Shown here piece by piece: positions 14,229-14,340 of a stretch of 14,340 nucleotides of DNA. Source of the DNA: an uncultured Bacteroidota bacterium (lineage in GTDB: Bacteria; Bacteroidota; Bacteroidia; Bacteroidales; F082); assembly GCA_900542475.1 (NCBI GenBank), contig UQNO01000049.1, positions 1 to 14,340 on the forward strand, given 5' to 3'. How positions within the stretch are numbered: position 1 is the first letter of the stretch; each line of letters opens with the position of its first letter. Both the position numbers and the translations under genes were made by a program. The notes beneath the pieces were generated by a model that saw nothing but the letters and a program-made list of their open reading frames with translations, was not told where the DNA came from and did not search any database.

Positions 14229-14340
14229 TCATAATTTTAACGGTTTTAAGTTATACAACATTGCGAATTTGAAAAAAATTAACAATTGCGATCTGTTTTT
14301 GAAAAAAAAATTACGATATTTGCAAAAGATACTCACATCA
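14229..14340 (+). promoter_or_regulatory. A/T-rich intergenic end with weak promoter-like box
   Basis: No gene is visible. GATATTTG at 14315-14322 is one mismatch from the -7 consensus, and TTTG occurs at 14298-14301, but the spacing (13 bases) is shorter than the usual 19-21. It could lead a plus-strand gene beyond the right edge. Confidence 0.25.

Overview
The window looks like chromosomal DNA of a member of the Bacteroidota, most likely the order Bacteroidales (inferred). The reasons are: matches to the Bacteroidetes -7 promoter box (TAnnTTTG) upstream of genes; A/T-rich leaders without Shine-Dalgarno sites for most genes; a secreted lamin-tail-domain protein; tandem parvulin chaperone genes downstream of guaB; and REP-like hairpin repeats. 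No phage, plasmid or complete insertion sequence is present.

Layout. (1) Positions 1-1427, minus strand: an exported lamin-tail-domain protein gene, open to the left edge, so its C-terminus lies outside the window. (2) A 178-bp divergent intergenic region holds an 18-bp perfect palindrome with two back-to-back -7 boxes. (3) Positions 1606-5340, plus strand: asd (aspartate-semialdehyde dehydrogenase), ribF (riboflavin kinase/FAD synthetase) and a family C69 dipeptidase. ribF and the dipeptidase overlap by four bases, so at least these two are coupled. (4) Positions 5334-5614: a heptamer tandem repeat that includes the dipeptidase stop codon, a two-way terminator, and what looks like the broken start of a lipoprotein gene. 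(5) Positions 13886 down to 5615, minus strand: guaB, a 668-aa parvulin-type isomerase, a short SurA_N-like lipoprotein, a SurA-like isomerase with two parvulin domains, and a MoxR AAA+ ATPase. The three middle genes form a set expected to handle outer-membrane proteins in the periplasm. (6) Positions 13887-14340: the guaB promoter and a decayed fragment that I read as the C-terminal part of an ORF6N-type protein.

The most striking structure is a 1.72-kb array at 8595-10314, inside the chaperone gene set. It has eleven full copies of a nested hairpin (ten of them exactly 109 bp), two right-half copies and several left-arm fragments. It fills the space between the stop codon of the 668-aa isomerase and the start of the lipoprotein gene almost to the base. 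Three consecutive units are identical, and one 125-bp block is duplicated exactly, so growth appears recent. A single related element, in the opposite orientation, sits between the surA-like gene and moxR and creates a false upstream start for moxR. I see no consensus promoter box on the minus strand inside the array, so the downstream genes are either read through it or use a promoter I cannot recognise. The lipoprotein gene next to the array also seems to lack the middle of its usual protein.

The array resembles a known general type (REP/BIME-like palindromic repeats that begin GTCATTTCGA). I did not find a clear new enzyme-based system. The unusual points are the amplification, the precise placement in an operon, and the link to gene erosion.
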